From contig NC_059552.1 of NCBI RefSeq assembly GCF_905220415.1, positions 9,377,001 through 9,441,000 on the forward strand: a stretch of DNA of 64,000 nt. The letters run 5' to 3'. The stretch comes from Colias croceus. Its lineage: Eukaryota; Arthropoda; Insecta; Lepidoptera; Pieridae. The position numbers and the translations under genes are program-made. Below, one piece after another: positions 44,006-55,942 of this stretch; position 1 is the first letter of the stretch; the number at the start of each line of letters is the position of its first letter. The notes beneath the pieces were generated by a model. That model did no database searches. It was not told where the DNA came from and worked only from the letters and a program-made list of their open reading frames with translations.

Positions 44006-45461
44006 CAGGGTGTAATCGTTAAGTGTGCACAAGCGATTATTCCGTAACTATTGCAGATACCAAAAAACATTAAAATGATATCGAAAGTACTCAACCTAAT
44101 GAGTAAAATGGCCATAATAAATTTTTAAATATAAAACGAGAAATATCCAAAAATGTTACATTAAACGCTCCCATACATTTTATTTCCCATACATTTTGGT
44201 ATTCATAGCAGATTTTCGAAGTGATGTCCCCATTGTGCAATACAATGAGGAGCTCTATTTACAGTTTCTAAATGAACTTCCCTTCAAATTTGCGAAGTAA
44301 TTAAAGCAGAAAACCAAAAAAAGAAAGAAAAAGCTAAAATCTTTCATATTAAATGTACTAGGTTGATCCAAAAGTAATGATAATTGGGTATTTCCTGTGC
44401 ACATAAAAATATAAAATAAATGTTTTTTGCTTGCTCATGTATTCACTAAGTAAACACAAAAAAATCATATCAACAGGCCACGTTTCCAATTATTTAAATT
44501 AATTTGAATGTGAACCGTGCGTGCCAGAATGTTTCCCGACGAAAAGAAGAAACAACGATTCGACATGTAGAGTGTAAATTTCTAAATTTTAATGATATCA
44601 GGATAATTTTTTGTCACGTTTTTTGATCATAGACGTTACCCGAGTTCACCATGTTTATGCTGAAACCAAAAAACAATCAATGTCCTGGATGCGAGCTTCC
44701 AAAGTGACGATGAAGAAATTCAAAGTGAAAACCTACTGGTTAGATTAAAGCGGTAGTTTTTTGGGACGCTGAAGGAATAATTATGGTGGAATATTTTAAA
44801 AAGGTAGCCACTTTATTGGGCTCTTACTGAACAGACTAAATTAAAAGATTACGGTAGGTTAGTAAGGAAAAGAGACATGGCAAACTGCGGACCTGAACGC
44901 TGTTCCACCAAGACAACGCACGAGATCACAAAGCGTCAGTTGCGATGGCTGCCATTCAAAAATCGGCATTCCAAATGCTTGAACACCTACCCTATTTTTT
45001 AGATCTAGCTCCTATTTACTTTTATCTCTTTCCTCGGCACAAGAAACACTTTCTCAGCAATAAATTATTTTAAGACGACAGAGAAGTGATGGCCGCGTGG
45101 AGGGGTTTTTGTGGATGAAGTCAATTTTTTTTTTAAGTTTAGGAAAAAAAATATTGAAGTATATTTTCTAGTTAGAAGACTATCTAGATAACTACATAAT
45201 TATTATAACTGTAATGACCTTGTTTAATATTGATTATCATTACTTTTGGATCAACCCATGTACATGAGATATTCGTATCTCATACTAAATGTATGGGAGG
45301 GTTTCAAGTTAATTTTTTAGATATTTCTCGTTTTATTTTTTAAAATTTATTATGTCCATTTTACTCATTAGGTTAAATACTTTCGATATCAGTTTAAAGT
45401 TTTTTGATATCTGTAATAGTTACGGAATAATCGCCTGTGCACACTTAACGATTACACCCTG
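44006..45461. mobile_element. DNA transposon with about 150-bp inverted arms, hosting a mariner
   Basis: CAGGGTGTAATCGTTAAGTG at the left is matched by CACTTAACGATTACACCCTG at the right; the arms run to about 44160 and from about 45310. TATA adjoins both ends. Confidence 0.8.
44358..45260 (+). mobile_element. Degenerate mariner element nested in the long-armed transposon
   Basis: Inverted ends TAGGTTGATCCAAAAGTAAT / ATTACTTTTGGATCAACCCA sit inside TA sites. A decayed transposase end is visible near 44920-45060 (HQDNARDHK; then LEHLPYFLDLAPIYFYLFP, the mariner PDLAP-type motif). At 903 bp it is shorter than a full mariner of about 1.3 kb. Confidence 0.85.
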
Positions 45462-45835
45462 TATATTATGTACTATTCGAAAGGCTGAATGAAAAAAGAT
45501 GTATAGCTACGTATTCCGACAAAATGAATACAGATGTAAGTTTTCGTATACCTAATATGTCGATCAGGAAATATGATTCCTCAGCATATACAATTAATTT
45601 GTTTATATAAATTAGATTACACATCCATAATATTGTAAATGTTAAAATTTATGTTTTTAGTGTTTTGTCTTTAGTAGATAAAAATAAGCATTGAGAGCGA
45701 TATATCCTTAGAAACTTAATGAATCTTGCGAATAAAAAGCTGTAAATGTAAACCTGTATCTAGATGTAATTATTAGAAACACGTGAGAAGACAACAGATG
45801 CGCTAGAATAATCACTATGTTTTACTTGCGGTTTC

Positions 45836-45984
45836 ATCAAGCAATAACCAATACATAGATTTTTGTGAAAAAATCGTGGGGCGCTTTTTATGAGCTGATT
45901 GTATAATAGATAGGTATCTTCATTCGACATGGCACCCCACGCTTTCTTCAAAAAAATACTATGTATTGGTTAATATTGCTTGAT
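45836..45984. repeat. Foldback element, about 55-bp arms
   Basis: ATCAAGCAATAACCAATACA at the left is matched (with small gaps) by TGTATTGGTTAATATTGCTT at the right; CGTGGGG and CCCCACG lie at the inner ends. Confidence 0.65.
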
Positions 45985-46568
45985 TCCTAGATTAAGAATT
46001 ATTTTCTACTTTTTAGTGGTAAGTATCTAACTTGAAAGCGTGTTTTTTAGTTTTTCAAACTACTTATATTTATTTTTTCATTTTTTGTTATATAATTTCT
46101 CCATTATATCACAATATAAAGTTAAGTGTTCAGTAGTATACGCGTATGGATTACGGGTTAGAGAAATTTTAGCCTTATTTACAAAGGACGTTTGATAAGA
46201 AAATATTTCGATTTCCAAAGGAGAGAAATTCCAAAACGAAATTCGCTTTCTTTTGGCTGACATTCCTACTGGAAACTCTATTGAAATATAAATCTTCTTT
46301 AGATGATAGTATCTAAATTTTTGCTATATATCTTAGATTAACCATATTTATTTTTCCTGTCTCAATCTATCACTACTAGTATATGATATAAACTGGTTTT
46401 ATCACGTGTCTTGGCTTGAATTACTTCCATTATATTTATTACGTTGATTTATGGTTATACCTACTAGCTGACCCGACAGATTTCTTCTTCACGAGAAGAA
46501 TTATTACTTTTTATTATTTTACAAAACACTTCTTGGCAATAACAAGGTCCAGCCATTAAAGTTGATGA

Positions 46569-46745
46569 TCAAGAAGAGTTTGTTTGTTTGTTTGAACACT
46601 AATCTCGGGAACTACTGGTCCGATTTGAAAAATTCTTTCGGTGTTAGATAGCTCATTTATCGAGGAAGGCTTTAAGCTTTATAAAATCACGCTAAGACCA
46701 ACAGGAGTGTCGAGCCACGAGGGTGAAACCGCGGGGCGCAGCTAG
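46569..46745 (+). mobile_element. Helitron (Lep1-like), 5' end truncated
   Basis: Begins within AAGAAGAGTTTGTTTG and ends CGCAGCTAG. Confidence 0.75.
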
Positions 46746-46855
46746 TATCCCATACAGTTGTTGAAACACATAAAATAAGATTTAATCATTGATTACAAGT
46801 AGTAGCAGTGTTACAGTCACTGGCTTCAATCAAGAAGGTTTGATACAAGTGATAA

Positions 46856-47120
46856 CTGCGTTAAAAACAACCGACTTCAAACTTGCCCTTGCAAAATTTA
46901 CAAATACCTACAGACAAAAATGCTCATAAAATAAAAACTACTGGGCCTATCCGAATAAAATTTTTATGGGACCAATTCGACACCAACCCGCATCGAACAA
47001 AAAAAGAATCACGTAAATCGGTTCAGAAACCTCGGAGTAATCGGTGTACATACATAAAAAAAAAAAAAAAAATATACCGGCCGAATTGATAACCTCCTCC
47101 TTTTTTTTGAAGTCGGTTAA
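46856..47120 (+). mobile_element. AACCGACTTC-type element, short copy
   Basis: GCGTTAAAAACAACCGACTT ... GAAGTCGGTTAAAAAG. The end is the same as the 27.5-kb element but there is no hairpin. Confidence 0.65.
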
Positions 47121-47331
47121 AAAGACAAGTGTACACGATAAATTGATCTTATTGATCTGTACATTATCTACATTATCACTGATCTAATCGATGAAGGAAA
47201 CATGGTGAAGAAATCCTCACAAATAAAAAGCATAAAGTTGTCATGAGACGTCTTGTGTGATGGACTATGGTGATGTAAAGAATGAGCTGATGATGATTCG
47301 ATGAGACTAAATTTATTAAGCTATTGCATAG

Positions 47332-47475
47332 CTTCTATCGTGGGCCTTGAGCGCGGGGACCGAATTGAGAAATTCCGTAACGAAAAAACCTCACGCTCCC
47401 CACTCCGACGGAGGTGTGGCTTGAAGGCATAGCATGCAATAGTTTTACCGCGGCAGTCCCCGAGTGCCACACGTC
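47332..47475 (+). repeat. GC-rich dispersed repeat, copy 2
   Basis: CTTCTATCGTGGGCCTTGAG ... CCCCGAGTGCCACACGTC, as at 35663. Confidence 0.75.
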
Positions 47476-48578
47476 GTTTTTTTAATATGGATGATCTTCT
47501 GCTTAATATTAACTATCTATTTACCCAATATTTACCTAAAGGAGACGCCATACATAAGTTATTCTTTAAAATTTTTGTCAATTAATATTAACATAAGCCT
47601 AAGTTTAACTTATGTTAATATAATATTAATGTTTGCTTTATTTTTTGTTTGTTGCAGTACCAAGAAAATGCAAATGCATTAAATTTTTAGGTGAATGCGA
47701 GACAGTTGAACAGAGTCAGATGTTGTTTAAGCACAATGTTTATGTTGCAAACTGTTAAAATTATTTACTACACATTTGCTAGACATGCCTACAAAATCTA
47801 AACTTATCAGCTGACAATAAGGAGAAAATTTAAAAATATCTATGAAAGGTTATTCCGAGGAAAATCCGATTATGTTATGCAAACTTATTTTTAAGGCGCT
47901 GCCCTGAGCAAGCATTTCATTCTACTCACACATACACGCCGCGCCACAGCTGCAGCCCGACGCCATACGCGAATCATTACGAACGGGCCTCGGCCGGTAG
48001 TATCGGTACACAGGCGTTCACGCACACATGCGTACGTTTTTGGTTTGGGAATAAGAATTTGCGATTTACACGAAATCTATTGATTGGACTAAAAAAATAA
48101 CACAGTATTATATTATTATGTCGCTTGTAGAATTATTTGCCGAAAAAACAGAATGATTGCATGTAGTTTAGTATGGTTTTTAAGCATCAAAAGATTTTTT
48201 TAGAGGTACCTTTGAGATTTTTTTCTATCGAGTAAAATAAGTTGTATTGTGTTTTCAACACACTATCGAACTAGTTTATCTCCTGAAGAATATCATATAT
48301 TTATCTGAGATTTTTTACTGCAGTTAATCATATACTTTAAAGCATTATAATTTAGCAGCAAACTCGCGTTTTGCTCTACTAGTCACCTTAATAGCACGCA
48401 AGATTAAAATTGTATAGGTGCTGAACAGTTTATATTCACTTGAAAGTCCCGGAATTGTTAAAATTTAACCAGAGAGTTATGTACCTATGGAGTATAAGGC
48501 TCTAGATAAAATTATGAGGCCTCAACAATCCACATACGTTTTAATTAAACATTATACATTTGCTTTTATAATTAAACT
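47476..48578. other. Intergenic, no supported gene
   Basis: AT-rich except for a GC-rich patch at 47940-48045 (ACACGCCGCGCCACAGCTGC ... CGGCCGGTAG) that belongs to no repeat recognised here. Confidence 0.5.
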
Positions 48579-48894
48579 AGCGGTCCGCCCCGGCTTCGCC
48601 CGTGGTACATTTTTACGTTTTCTCTCCATAAGAACCATCCTCGTACTTCAAGAAATGTAATAAAAAATAATTAACGAAATCGGTTCAGTTGTTCTCGAGT
48701 TATGCGCTTACCAACACATTTTGCGATTCATTTTTATATTATAGATACCAATCTAGATAACTCAGGGCTCTTTATAAATTGGGCCCTATCATTGGTTATA
48801 AAACCTATGATAGGGCCCTATCAAAATATAAATTTCTTGATAAATTTTAATCATGTTAAATATGACACAATACATGCTTTGCTTGGTACTTATT

Positions 48895-49118
48895 ACGGTG
48901 CATTTACATCAAACGAGCGAATGCTCACTCTTACCACACTATGTCAAATTCTTTGTGTAAACGGGCGAAGAGCGTTCTTTCGTTGTTCTAATTGCGATCG
49001 AAAAGATTCTATGCAGTGTTCTAATATTGAATACGAGTTTTCGTTTACATTGAAAGATCACGAAAGAATGCTCTTGCTAGAGCTCTAGCTCTATGCTCGT
49101 TTGATGTGAATGCACCGT
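48895..49118. mobile_element. MITE of the AACGAGCGAATGCTC family, best-preserved copy
   Basis: Ends ACGGTGCATTTACATCAAAC and GTTTGATGTGAATGCACCGT are inverted with one mismatch. Other copies are at 37880-38092 and 50448-50646. Confidence 0.8.
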
Positions 49119-49860
49119 TCCAATTTCCATATTGTTTTGTGATTTGTGAAGCCTCTAGGGCCCTAAAGCTTCTGTCCTTGCAGCATGACTGTAGTTTCAC
49201 CGTAACAAGCAAAGCAGAAGTTTATTACAAGTCAGTTTTGAAATTATTCTAAACAATGAACGTTGGCATTGCGGTACAACTTCGAGGTACTAAATTTCAG
49301 ATATAATGATCTGCTTCTATGTTCAATTATTTATTATACTTTGACATAGAAACGTAAATTAGTTTGTATGGACATCATGATGCTCCTACATTGTTTAATT
49401 GCGATTTTAATTTTGAAAAAGTATCGAGTACCCCATTTTTTGTTTATGTTGGAAACATTACGTATTTTACCACCTTCATCACCTTCATCGTCATCAAGGT
49501 ATTTTGGTAGAGTTGGTAAAGTATGTTTTATAAGCATATTAGTGGTGTATTTTCATCAAAAATACTTTCTCCTTCACTTTCATTTCTTTGTCTTTTGCTA
49601 TGTAATACGTATGCTACATGATGCTTCTGTATATATGTAAATGCACCGCATATGTATTTTCCGTACAAATGCATCTTTGTTATCTGAGTACATTATGGCA
49701 AAAAAAATAAAGCGTGACTAATTTTAAATATTTCAACTTTGTATAAATTCATTAATTTCCTCTTCGATAACGAGTTTAAATTACTTACGTAAAGCTTTTG
49801 ATTTAACGATTATATAGTTTCGAATTTTGGTAATAGCAAATTTTCGCACTTTATAAGTTA

Positions 49861-50056
49861 CTAGCTTTCCGCCCGCGGCTTCGCCCGCTTTGTCTAAAAC
49901 ATAATAAATTATATACTAAAACCTTCCTCTTGAATCACTCTATCTATTTAAAAAACCACGTCAAAATCCGTTGCGTAGTTTTAAAGATTTAAGCATACAT
50001 AGGGACATAGGGACATAGGGACAGAGAAAGCGACTTTGTTTTATACTATGTAGTGA
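49861..50056 (-). mobile_element. Helitron-like repeat (D family)
   Basis: CTAG then TTTCCGCCCGCGGCTTCGCC; the other end reads TCACTACATAGTATAAAAC on the minus strand. Confidence 0.7.
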
Positions 50057-50447
50057 TCAGTAAGCGAAGCCATGTTACTATATTTTAATATAAATAATTA
50101 AGACGGTTTTTTCAGAGAAGCTTTCACTACTATATGAATATGAAACAGGTTTTAAATATTATATTACGTTACATTTTTGTGATAACTCACCCATAGATAT
50201 TTTCAAAATTAAAATTAATTATCACAGAATTAAAGGCTATCATCACTATATAGTAAATTACACTAACATTTCACCCGCGGCTTCGCCCGCATTATCAATA
50301 AAATGTGATAAATTAGGTATTAGGTAGTAGGTACATCCCCTTGTCTATACTAATAAGTCTATCTATATAATAAACTGCATTAAAATCCGTTGTGTACCTA
50401 GTATCAAAGATCTAAGCTTATAGACATTAGGATAGACGCGGGGAGTG

Positions 50448-50646
50448 ATTTTACATCAAACGAGCGTATGCTCATGCTAACCCCACTATGTCAAATTCTT
50501 TTAGTGTAAACATTCGTAGAGCATTCTTTCGTTGTTCTTAGCGTTTGTTGTCTACAAACACTTCATACGAGTTTTCACTAAAAAATCACAAAAAATGCTC
50601 TTGCCCTGGCTCAAGCTCTACGTTCGTTTGATGTAAATGCACCGTT
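50448..50646. mobile_element. MITE of the AACGAGCGAATGCTC family, copy 3
   Basis: TTACATCAAACGAGCGTATG ... TTTGATGTAAATGCACCGTT, immediately left of duplication unit 2. Copy 1 sits in the same place beside unit 1, so it may be part of the duplicated block. Confidence 0.7.
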
Positions 50647-50987
50647 AAGAGGACACTGCAATTTTTAGAATTGAAACTCAGCTCACTGTGTACTCCTTGT
50701 TTATTTATTATGAATCATGGATTGTGCTCGATGACGCAGTTTTATTTGAAATACCAAAGATCAACCACACTGCCCCAAGGTTATTACTATTATTTCAATT
50801 TTTATTAATTCTCTAATCACTCAATTAACTTCTTGATTTTAAATAAAACTTCACATAATATTTCAATATTTACACTTTATTATACACAAAATATGAACAC
50901 CTGCAAATTATATTAATACTTCGAGAATAGTTTGATTTATTCAATAATTTGCCTAAATCATTTTAAACAAGTTAATTACAATATTTA

Positions 50988-51500
50988 TTAAAAATCGATT
51001 TTCTGGTGTTGACTCCACCACGAAGGAAACCGCTGTGCTAATGAGTTTTTTGATGAATCTTCCTCAGAACTATCTTCTTCCACTGAACTAGAATTTGATT
51101 CGTTATGTGTTTTACTACTCTGTTGAATTCCTTTGTCTAATGCTTCTTTATCAATCGGAAAAGTAATAGTTAGGATATTGTTTTCATATGTCCAGGTACC
51201 ATTAACATGAAGGTATGGAGGTAGAACTTTATATTGTTCAATATTACAATCAGTTCCATTAGCATGTTTAGAGTGTAGTTTTATCAATAGCAGTTCCTTG
51301 GTAGCTCTAATTTCTATGTCTTCTTCTTTGTAATCAATCAATGTTATCGTAAGTTTATATTCTGAAGCTTCACGTATTGTTATTAATTCGTCAGTATTAG
51401 GTTCTGTACTTGCTACAGCAGTTTCTGTTGCCTTTTCATCTTGACTATTGGGGGCAGCGTTGACGGTTGTCAGGAGAGCAACCAACAATAAAGCGAACAT
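50988..51500 (-). CDS. Secreted HSP20/alpha-crystallin-like protein, copy B (170 aa)
   Basis: Single-exon paralogue of copy A. The signal peptide is almost identical (MFALLLVALLTTVNAAPN), cleaved near residue 15. The HSP20-like core spans about 46-116, with EYKLTITLIDYKEEDIEIRA, KVLPP and GTWTYENNILTITFP. NGT sites are at 81 and 100; only one Cys remains (85), against three in copy A. The C-terminus differs from copy A: a Ser/Glu-rich acidic stretch (SSSVEEDSSEEDSS, near 136-150) and then an aromatic and basic end. The core and promoter are therefore kept while the tail has been replaced. TATAAA is at 51559-51554, and the 5' leader is nearly identical to that of copy A. It lies in the second copy of the segmental duplication, in the same order and strand as copy A. 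Function is unknown; secretion is the firmest inference. Confidence 0.86.
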   Translation of the reverse strand: MFALLLVALLTTVNAAPNSQDEKATETAVASTEPNTDELITIREASEYKLTITLIDYKEEDIEIRATKELLLIKLHSKHANGTDCNIEQYKVLPPYLHVNGTWTYENNILTITFPIDKEALDKGIQQSSKTHNESNSSSVEEDSSEEDSSKNSLAQRFPSWWSQHQKIDF

Positions 51501-51553
51501 CGTGCAAGGATGCTGGTAATGTGACTAAGAATTATTGATTCCAATTATTACGA

Positions 51554-51559
51554 TTTATA
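51554..51559 (-). promoter_or_regulatory. TATA box of secreted HSP20-like copy B
   Basis: TATAAA 54 nt upstream of the copy B ATG, in a leader nearly identical to that of copy A. Confidence 0.55.
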
Positions 51560-51753
51560 GTCATGCTATTCGAGTATTTTCGGCGTATGTGCGTTGGACA
51601 CAGGAAGGAAAAACGTGAATTAAATGGATTAATTATGCTTCATCGCCTATTGTTGGACACAGTTATTTATAAGACGTAATCTTGTATATTGTTATTTATG
51701 ATTATTATCACAATCTCAGTATATATGTGTAAATTTTCTCCTAATATAGATAA

Positions 51754-51992
51754 CTAGATTTCCGCCCGCGGCTTCGCCCGCGTTTGCAAAGGAAAACCCG
51801 CATAGTTCCCGTTCCCGTGGGATTTCCGGGATAAAAACTATCCTATGTGTTAATCCAAGTTACCCTCCATATGTGTGCTAAATTTCATTGTAATCGGTTC
51901 AGCAGTTTTTACGTGAAAGAGTAACAAACATCCATACATCCATACATCCATACAAACTTTCGCCTTTATAATACATATATATATATATTAGA
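51754..51992 (-). mobile_element. Helitron-like repeat (C family)
   Basis: CTAG at 51754, CCGCCCGCGGCTTCGCCCGC, and a (CATC)n-like stretch before a TA-rich end. Confidence 0.7.
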
Positions 51993-52589
51993 TTCTGCAA
52001 AATTTAGTCTGTGTAAAAATTCCAATACAGTTAATGGCTTAGTTACATCGGTACGTATAACAAAATAAAAAAAGAGCGTGCGTGCCGAGCACATGTGTCG
52101 GAAGTGAAACTTCTTCGGCAAGATTCAAAGATACCAAAAGCGGGGCCTTACTCCATAGCATGATGGTATCGCCATGACGCGCCATTGAAATTTTAATCTC
52201 AACGCGCATAAAGAGAGTTTCACTTAAAAAAAAAATAGTCGAATCACCTTCCGAATTTGGGACAGTCATCAGAAATAATACATTTTACACTTTCACACTT
52301 TATTGTCACACGGTATAATTGTGGTTATTTGTAGATTTTAAAGTATCCCATCGTGAGGCGGGTTGCGGCTTCATTAAAATTGATATGAATTGACAAATTG
52401 TTTTATAACATTATCTACTAAAAAATAACTGTTTGATTTTCAAATTTGATTCAAAATGTTTTAAATTAAGTTAAGCCTTTATGTTTCGAAAACCATGCAG
52501 ATTAATTTTCTGTCAATACGTTTGCTGGATCATCTTCATCAAAACTTCCTCTAAAAAGAAGTCTAATATTTGGTCTTTCATCTCTTCTC

Positions 52590-52970
52590 TTATTTTGCTT
52601 TCTTAATAGGAAATGTAATAGTTAGAATATTATTTTCATATGTCCAAGTGCCTTTAACATCAAGATATACTGGTAGAGGTATGAAAAGTGCGAAATCATA
52701 ATCGGTTCCATTAGCATGTTTGGAATGTAGTTCTATCTTCAGTAATTCCTTCTTTGCTCTAACTTCTATGTCTTCTTCTTTGTAATCAGTCAATATTACG
52801 GTAATATTATATTCTGCGACTTCGTGTACTGTAATTAATCCTTCAGTGCTAGGTTCCGTAATTGCTTTAGCACTTTCCGTTGTCATTCCAGTCGTGACTG
52901 CCTTTCTACCTCCATGATTGGGAGCAGCATTCACTGTTGTTAGAAAAGCTATTAATAAAAAAGTGAACAT
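52590..52970 (-). CDS. Secreted HSP20/alpha-crystallin-like protein, copy C (126 aa, tail lost)
   Basis: Signal peptide MFTFLLIAFLTTVNA (1-15), then a Thr- and Glu-rich linker and an HSP20-like core at about 52-121 (EYNITVILTDYKEEDIEVRA, FIPLP, GTWTYENNILTITFP). It ends abruptly at PIKKAK. The minus-strand sequence after the stop (52589-52503) still encodes a tail like that of copies A and D (PNIRLLFRGSFDEDDP, then ANVLTEN) in another frame. A small deletion in the AGAAGAGATGAA stretch, where A reads AGAGATG and C reads AGATG, is part of the change, so the acidic tail was lost. No Cys remains in the mature protein; NGT is at 87. TATAAA is at 53039-53034 and TTAGTCACATT lies in the leader. The core itself is complete, so a product is possible. 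Copy D is its closest relative in the window. Confidence 0.82.
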   Translation of the reverse strand: MFTFLLIAFLTTVNAAPNHGGRKAVTTGMTTESAKAITEPSTEGLITVHEVAEYNITVILTDYKEEDIEVRAKKELLKIELHSKHANGTDYDFALFIPLPVYLDVKGTWTYENNILTITFPIKKAK

Positions 52971-53033
52971 CTCGCGAGGATATACTAAATGTGACTAACA
53001 ATTTACAAACCCTATTATTAAGATTTATACTCC

Positions 53034-53039
53034 TTGTGG
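53034..53039 (-). promoter_or_regulatory. TATA box of secreted HSP20-like copy C
   Basis: TATAAA 64 nt upstream of the copy C ATG. The same box and leader remain at the broken copy D (41092-41087). Confidence 0.5.
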
Positions 53040-53916
53040 TTTAATGTTATCTGTTTTGGAAAATTGTTAAATTTTACACCAGGAAGGAAAAACTGGATTA
53101 ATTGGATACTTATGTGCAATCGACATTACTCGGTCGACATTTTTGAATTTTGTTAATAAATATGTTAATAGTACTAGTGCCATGTTTCTAATTATTCTGT
53201 GTGGTATTTTTAAATACAAATTTAAAGTGTGACCCGCCATGACCGTTATACATTATCTTTGTTACGAACTCTACTATTCGCTAAATCACCTCTCGTCATC
53301 TAGATGGTTTCAATTTTTTTCATCTTGATCATTTTTTGTGACTAAGAATTTTTTTTAAATACTTAAAGGGTCTTTGACTTTTCTTATTTTCTTTATTATT
53401 TTGCAATAATTAAATATATAAAATAAGGTCCATTAAAAATTGGTCTCAAATCTGCAAGAAAAAGAAAACATATGTATTATTTTGAAATACTAGTACATTT
53501 TTATGGTTTATATCAGTTCTAATTATACATACTATGGTCAATTTACGAGATCCGTGTTCAAATATTTCTACATTCCAAATAATATGGTTGATCTATATCC
53601 ATAACAATTTTCCTTCTTCGAAAACAAACACTTCTGGGAATTCCCATTATTTGAATTATTGGTCTGGACAATATTAACTCAGCGTATAATTAGATATTGT
53701 CAACATTCTTGTTGAACATAAAAGTACTGTGATAATATTACACTAACGTTTTTAAAATGATAAGATACCGACTTTGGTCGGGGAACAGAGCAGAATGTGC
53801 ATTCGTGCCTTTTTACGTTGTTCTGCCAAAACTAGATGTTGACCATTGACACATAATTTCATGAGAATCGGGTCAGCCGTTTCGGTGGAGCATGTCAAGC
53901 AAGAAGAGAAGAGAAA

Positions 53917-54092
53917 GTGAAATCCCATGTCCACTATGATATATGATATGGGACACATGCATTAAACATCTGTTTCACTTATCGATTTTCTTTAGGGACG
54001 AGATATTCTTATATTCTTCGTTTCCACAGGGAATCGAACCCCTCGGTTCTACGTTCACGCGTCAACCACTGTATCAAGGAGGCAGTCAAAAA
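53917..54092 (-). mobile_element. tRNA-derived SINE
   Basis: The minus strand reads GCCTCCTTGATACAGTGGTT ... GGTTCGATTCCC, i.e. A-box and B-box pol III promoter elements. It is of the same family as 30088-30305. Confidence 0.65.
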
Positions 54093-55205
54093 GAGGAGAA
54101 GATATAGCTGAAAAGTTTCCTGTTTCAAGTAGCTAATTCTGAGGGACCGTATGGAAAAATTCGGTTAGCGTTGTCCATTTATCAAAGACTAAGGTAAAAG
54201 CTCCTAATACGGCGGTAGTCAAAATCGCTTCCTATTTCGGTGGTATTTCTATTTTCGAGTTTTATTCCTGTTTTATTAATTTTGAGTACACCAAAACGTA
54301 AACTATTTATTCCAAATTTATTACTCCATGATTTAACTAACGTTTGCAAGTATAACACATAGACAACACAATAAGATCAATCAATCTGTGTAACGGCATC
54401 GACGTGAGAGGTGTTTCCATACAAACGCGAAACAACAAAAGTAAGTACACTAATATTTATAAACTAAGTTTTTCGTATTAATAAGCCGTTCAAGTTTGTT
54501 TATGTATTGTTTATAGCATTTTCCTACTATTACACTCACTATTTAAACAGCTTGTTTCATATTTGTAAGTCATTTTTTACCCAAAAAATAAGAAATAAAT
54601 ACCGCCGTAATACGGTACGAATGTATAAATCCTAATACGGTGGTATAACTCCGAAATAGGAAAACTACTGGGCATGTTTAATTGTTTATCACTTTCAATT
54701 TATTTACTTATTGAATTAGTTCCAAGATTAGTTGAAATAATTATTAATCTGATAAATTAGAAACCATATTCTGCGGTATGTATTCTTAATTAGAAATCCA
54801 GTTAAAAATGAAAACAGTTGAAAAAAATGTACAAAATGTTTGTTTCTTAGAAGGGGTAAAAATAGGAAGGTGTATTTTAATTTATCACAAATCATTTATT
54901 TTGCATAACTGTTGATTTGAGTTTTACACATCTGAGCCAAAAAACTGTTATCGTTTGATTTAAGCATTTACATTCTCTTGTTTATCGAATTTTTATGGGT
55001 CAGAATTAGGATTATTAAAAACACGAGTAGTTTTCCTATTACGGTGGTAGCTATTTCCATTTAACTCTGTATTAGGTTATAATATGATCTCCTAAAACGG
55101 CCCTATTCATAGAACATAAAATTACCAGTTTTATTGTTGCGTAAATAAATAAGAAGTTTTGTGTCTTTTTTTGTGGATTCTTATTTGATATGCGTGTTTT
55201 TTTTA

Positions 55206-55345
55206 AAGTGAAACTCTTATTACATCGTCTCAAACTTTTTGGTCTGTGTAGCGCATGTCGCGTGACGTACGATAATTATCGTACAAATACGATAATTATC
55301 GTAAGTTTCACTTTTACCGTGGTTTCATAAAAACACAACATTTTT
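55206..55345. mobile_element. GTGAAAC-ended MITE nested in the 54.2-56.2 kb transposon
   Basis: The same family as 8656-8822, including the GTACGATAATTATCGTAC palindrome. Confidence 0.55.
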
Positions 55346-55538
55346 TTTTTGATAAAACCAAAAGCATAAGTGAAACACATTTAAAGTGAATCAACGTAAT
55401 CAAGCCAATGGTCAATGAATGAAAATTTTGCAATTTACTTTACTAAACACATTTAAATTATTTAATGAATATTTTTTGTACGGAACTTCAATGAATAATA
55501 ATTTCTGACCCTCCGTATTAGGAGCCGCCTACCGCAGT

Positions 55539-55942
55539 CAGGCGCGGTCCCAGGGGGGTGGTCACGGGGGACATGACCCCCCCAAAATCGTACTCGTTAA
55601 AATAGAAAAAAATCTTATACTGTACAATATATAAAAAACTGGCTAAGTGCAAATCGGAGTCAATCGCACATCTAAAGTTCTGTTTAAACCTGATTTAATC
55701 CCTTGCAAATGTTGAAATTTGCGAAAATTTGCAGCTAACGGCTTCCGACTCGCACTTGGCCGGTTTTTTTTATATATTGTACAGTATAAGAATTTTTTTC
55801 TATTATATCGAGTACGATTTTCTCAAGTTTTTGCTTATCACTTCTTCTTCACTTGAATGCGATATTTGGCGAGTACGGTTGGGGGGGGGGGGGATTCCAT
55901 ACCTTTCCAGCTGCGTGTCCCCCTCCAAAATGTCAGGCTGGG
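55539..55942. mobile_element. hAT-type MITE with perfect 8-bp duplication
   Basis: Ends CAGGCGCGGTCCCAG and (complemented) CAGCCGCGGTCCCAG are flanked by ACCGCAGT at 55531-55538 and 55943-55950. The 404-bp element is nested in the larger transposon. Confidence 0.9.

Noticed and set aside
48702..49088. 128-codon frame
   Set aside because: It runs through a Helitron-like end and a MITE; no domain pattern.
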